Part shown: one piece after another, positions 62,210 to 64,000 of the stretch | How the letters are laid out: each line of letters begins with the position of its first letter | Position numbering within the stretch: position 1 is the first letter of the stretch | NCBI RefSeq assembly: GCF_014395785.1 | Contig: NZ_CP060713.1 | Span: 2,074,501-2,138,500 of the forward strand | Direction of reading: 5' to 3' | DNA: 64,000 nucleotides | Source of the DNA: Nocardioides mesophilus | GTDB taxonomy: Bacteria > Actinomycetota > Actinomycetes > Propionibacteriales > Nocardioidaceae | Notes under the pieces: model-generated | What the model was told of the DNA's origin: nothing | Databases searched by the model: none | What the model saw: only the letters and a program-made list of their open reading frames with translations | Translations under genes and position numbers: made by a program

Positions 62210-63646
62210 TCAGAGGGCCTCTGCCGCGACGTGGTTGCGGCGCCCGGCCACCTTCGAGGCATAGGCCCGCTCGCCGGCGACACGCATCGCCTCGTTGACG
62301 TCTCCGTTCGGTTGCACGGCCACGCCGATGGTGACGGTCACGATCGGCACGTCGGGTACGCCGCCGTGCTCGAGCGCCAGAGCCTCGACAGCTCCACGGA
62401 TCCGCTCGGCGGCGTCGCGGGCGACGATGCCGTCGGCTTCGGGCAGCACCGCCACGAACTCCTCGCCGCCCTTGCGGAACACGCGGTCCGAGTCACGACA
62501 GTTGCCGGTCAAGGTCTGAGCGAGCTGCTGGAGAGCGCCGTCGCCCCGCTGGTCTCCGTGTCGATGGTTGTAGGCACTGAACCGGTCCACGTCGACGAAG
62601 AGGACGGATGCCGGCTTCCCCGCGTGGGAGGCGACGAACTCGTCGAGGGCGCGTCTGTTCGGCAAGCACGTGAGGGGGTCGGTGCGCGCCTCGGCGTGAA
62701 GCCTGTCCCGCTCAGCACGAAGGGCCGACACGGATACGGCACCGTGCACGTCCTCGCGCAGTGATCGCTCCAGCGCCAGGTCGTAGCGAACGACTCCGTC
62801 ACCCCCGGCGGCCTTCACGGCGTACATCGCCAGGTCGGCCTGCCGCAGGGACTCCTCGAGGTCGGTCACCTCGGTCACGCCGACCGAGGCGGTCACCGGA
62901 TACTCGACGCCCAGGAACGGTCGGGAGATGTCCTGGCAGACGGCGGCTGCCAGCTTGGTCGCGACGTCGACGGCCGACTCCGGGACGAGCACTGCGAACT
63001 CGTCACCACCAAGTCGCGCGATCGTGGCCGACGAGGGCAACGCCTGCCGAAGCCGTTGCGCGACCTCGAACAGCAGTGTGTCGCCGATCTGGTGCCCGAG
63101 CCGGTCGTTGACCTGCTTGAAGCCATCCATGTCGACCATCATCAGCGCGCCGGACGGCGAGTCCTCGGTGCACACCTGCCGGAGTCGTTCCAGCAGCAGG
63201 GCCCTGTTGGGCAGGCCGGTCAGGGAGTCGTACAGCGCCTGGTGCTCGAGGTCGTTCTCCCGCTGCCGGGCCTCAGTGCTGTCGATCACGGTGAGGACCA
63301 ACAAGCCGGACGGCTGCTGAGGCAGACGGGCGTGGCTGCCGTGCACGTGAACGAAGCGAGCGGCCTCGCCGGGCACCGGGGCGACGTCGGCGGTGAAGAA
63401 CATGCTGGTCGACGTCGTCGACTGCGCCAGCCCGGCGACGTATCCGCAGGCACGCTGTCGGTCGGGCGGGGTGAACAAGGCCTCGAACCGAGATCCGACG
63501 ACGTCCCTCGCAAGGAGGACGTGCGCCTTCTCGTTGGCGAATCGGATCAGCCCCTCCATGTCCAGCACGACGATCGCGGTGGGGCTCCACTCCACCACGG
63601 TCCGGTAGAAGCCCTGCTCGCCGGACACGTCCCCCTGACAGCTCAC
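62210..63646 (-). CDS. PAS protein with tandem GGDEF diguanylate cyclase domains
   Basis: This 478-residue protein has a PAS domain (about 10-128, FYRTVVEWSPTAIVVLDMEGLIRFANEKA), a first GGDEF domain with GGDEF at 213-217 and a second with GGEEF at 393-397. Both have the upstream DPLTGLPN/DSLTGLPN and metal-binding VDMD/VDVD motifs. The second domain has an inhibitory RxxD site (RDSD, 384-387); the first does not. It is predicted to make cyclic di-GMP. There is no EAL domain, transmembrane helix or signal peptide, so it is a soluble cytoplasmic protein. The start is GTG at 63646. Confidence 0.85.
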   Translation of the reverse strand: MSCQGDVSGEQGFYRTVVEWSPTAIVVLDMEGLIRFANEKAHVLLARDVVGSRFEALFTPPDRQRACGYVAGLAQSTTSTSMFFTADVAPVPGEAARFVHVHGSHARLPQQPSGLLVLTVIDSTEARQRENDLEHQALYDSLTGLPNRALLLERLRQVCTEDSPSGALMMVDMDGFKQVNDRLGHQIGDTLLFEVAQRLRQALPSSATIARLGGDEFAVLVPESAVDVATKLAAAVCQDISRPFLGVEYPVTASVGVTEVTDLEESLRQADLAMYAVKAAGGDGVVRYDLALERSLREDVHGAVSVSALRAERDRLHAEARTDPLTCLPNRRALDEFVASHAGKPASVLFVDVDRFSAYNHRHGDQRGDGALQQLAQTLTGNCRDSDRVFRKGGEEFVAVLPEADGIVARDAAERIRGAVEALALEHGGVPDVPIVTVTIGVAVQPNGDVNEAMRVAGERAYASKVAGRRNHVAAEAL

Positions 63647-63716
63647 CCGCTCATTGTCCGCACCTTGTGTCGGCGTTGGGGGAGATTGTGAACTCCCGAG
63701 GGGTCGGAACGCAGCA

Positions 63717-63742
63717 GACCCCCACCCGGATGGATGGGGGTC
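63717..63742 (-). terminator. Terminator after tRNA-Pro
   Basis: GACCCCCA (63717-63724) and TGGGGGTC (63735-63742) form a perfect 8-bp stem 20 bases after the tRNA-Pro 3' end on the minus strand. Confidence 0.65.
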
Positions 63743-63762
63743 GCTTCCCTGCGTTTACTCGG

Positions 63763-63836
<74 letters not shown>

Positions 63837-63881
63837 AGAGCCCTTGATCGGCGCGGTGAGTCTACCCGAGCGACGCCCCGG

Positions 63882-64000
63882 CTACGAATCCGGCCCGGCG
63901 GTCAACGTCAGCAAGGTCGCTTCGGGCCGGCAGCAGAACCGCAGCGGCACGTAGGGCGACGTGCCGAGACCGGCGGACACGTGCAGCCACGAGCTGCCGG
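63882..64000 (-). CDS. Metallophosphoesterase, C-terminal fragment (5' part beyond the window)
   Basis: The minus strand carries the end of a coding sequence: GSSWLHVSAGLGTSPYVPLRFCCRPEATLLTLT to the stop at 63884-63882. The GLGTSPYVPLRF and CRPEATLLTL strings match the C-terminus of YkuE-like metallophosphoesterases, which are membrane-associated hydrolases with a dimetal site. The catalytic motifs lie beyond the window edge, so identification rests on the tail only. Confidence 0.6.
   Translation of the reverse strand, partial: GSSWLHVSAGLGTSPYVPLRFCCRPEATLLTLTAGPDS

Overview
The window is about 72% GC by eye, gene-dense, and reads as an actinobacterial chromosome, most likely Nocardioides or a close Nocardioidaceae relative. 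The main evidence is the core gene order at the right-hand end: SRP RNA, dnaX, ybaB, recR, a DUF5063 gene, lysC and asd. Supporting evidence is the upp, tadA-partner, tadA, tRNA-Ser group, a deazaflavin (F420)-type nitroreductase, menB and a three-gene proton-translocating transhydrogenase. Assignment below family level is inference.

Bases 1-17,200 are an accessory catabolic island. It holds the tail of an ABC importer (permease plus ATPase), a HisD-family dehydrogenase, an ACMSD-type amidohydrolase, a Gfo/Idh oxidoreductase, an HbpS-like protein, a beta-hydroxyacid dehydrogenase, an MBL hydrolase, a PucR regulator, a kynurenine-formamidase-like cyclase, an SDR, a dihydropyrimidinase/allantoinase-like hydrolase, an asparaginase-like amidohydrolase, a flavin reductase fused to a GntR/FCD regulator, a second FCD regulator, an enoyl-CoA hydratase and an aldehyde dehydrogenase. 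The ring- and amide-hydrolase content plus PucR suggest uptake and opening of a nitrogen-containing cyclic compound. The substrate cannot be read from the sequence.

Bases 17,200-28,750 carry housekeeping and carbon-metabolism genes: an aldo/keto reductase, a HAD hydrolase, an L,D-transpeptidase, a compact Entner-Doudoroff operon (zwf-edd-eda) with a divergent ROK regulator, thpR, an ACT-domain protein and menB. A 2.56 kb foreign element with a broken integrase and a DUF3800 gene sits between 28,727 and 31,302. It is bounded by a 20-bp direct repeat that duplicates the 3' end of menB. After it come a DUF2975/XRE pair, MOSC, alpha/beta hydrolase and methyltransferase genes, pntAA-pntAB-pntB, upp, tadA and tRNA-Ser(CGA).

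Bases 40,500-54,700 mix enzymes, transporters and small conserved proteins: a retropepsin-like protein without its catalytic Asp residues, a PAQR protein, an alcohol dehydrogenase, a ferredoxin-reductase-like flavoprotein, an aminotransferase, a beta-lactamase-fold esterase, a cation/proton antiporter, a HerA-like ATPase and a STAS protein. The right end has tRNA-Ser(GGA), the SRP RNA, the dnaX-to-asd replication/repair and lysine group, a PAS protein with two GGDEF domains, tRNA-Pro(CGG) and the end of a metallophosphoesterase gene.

Four genes appear broken by exactly one missing base, each time in a C or G run: the amidohydrolase, the SDR start, the asparaginase and a LytR_C protein. This repeated signature looks more like base-calling error than four independent gene losses.
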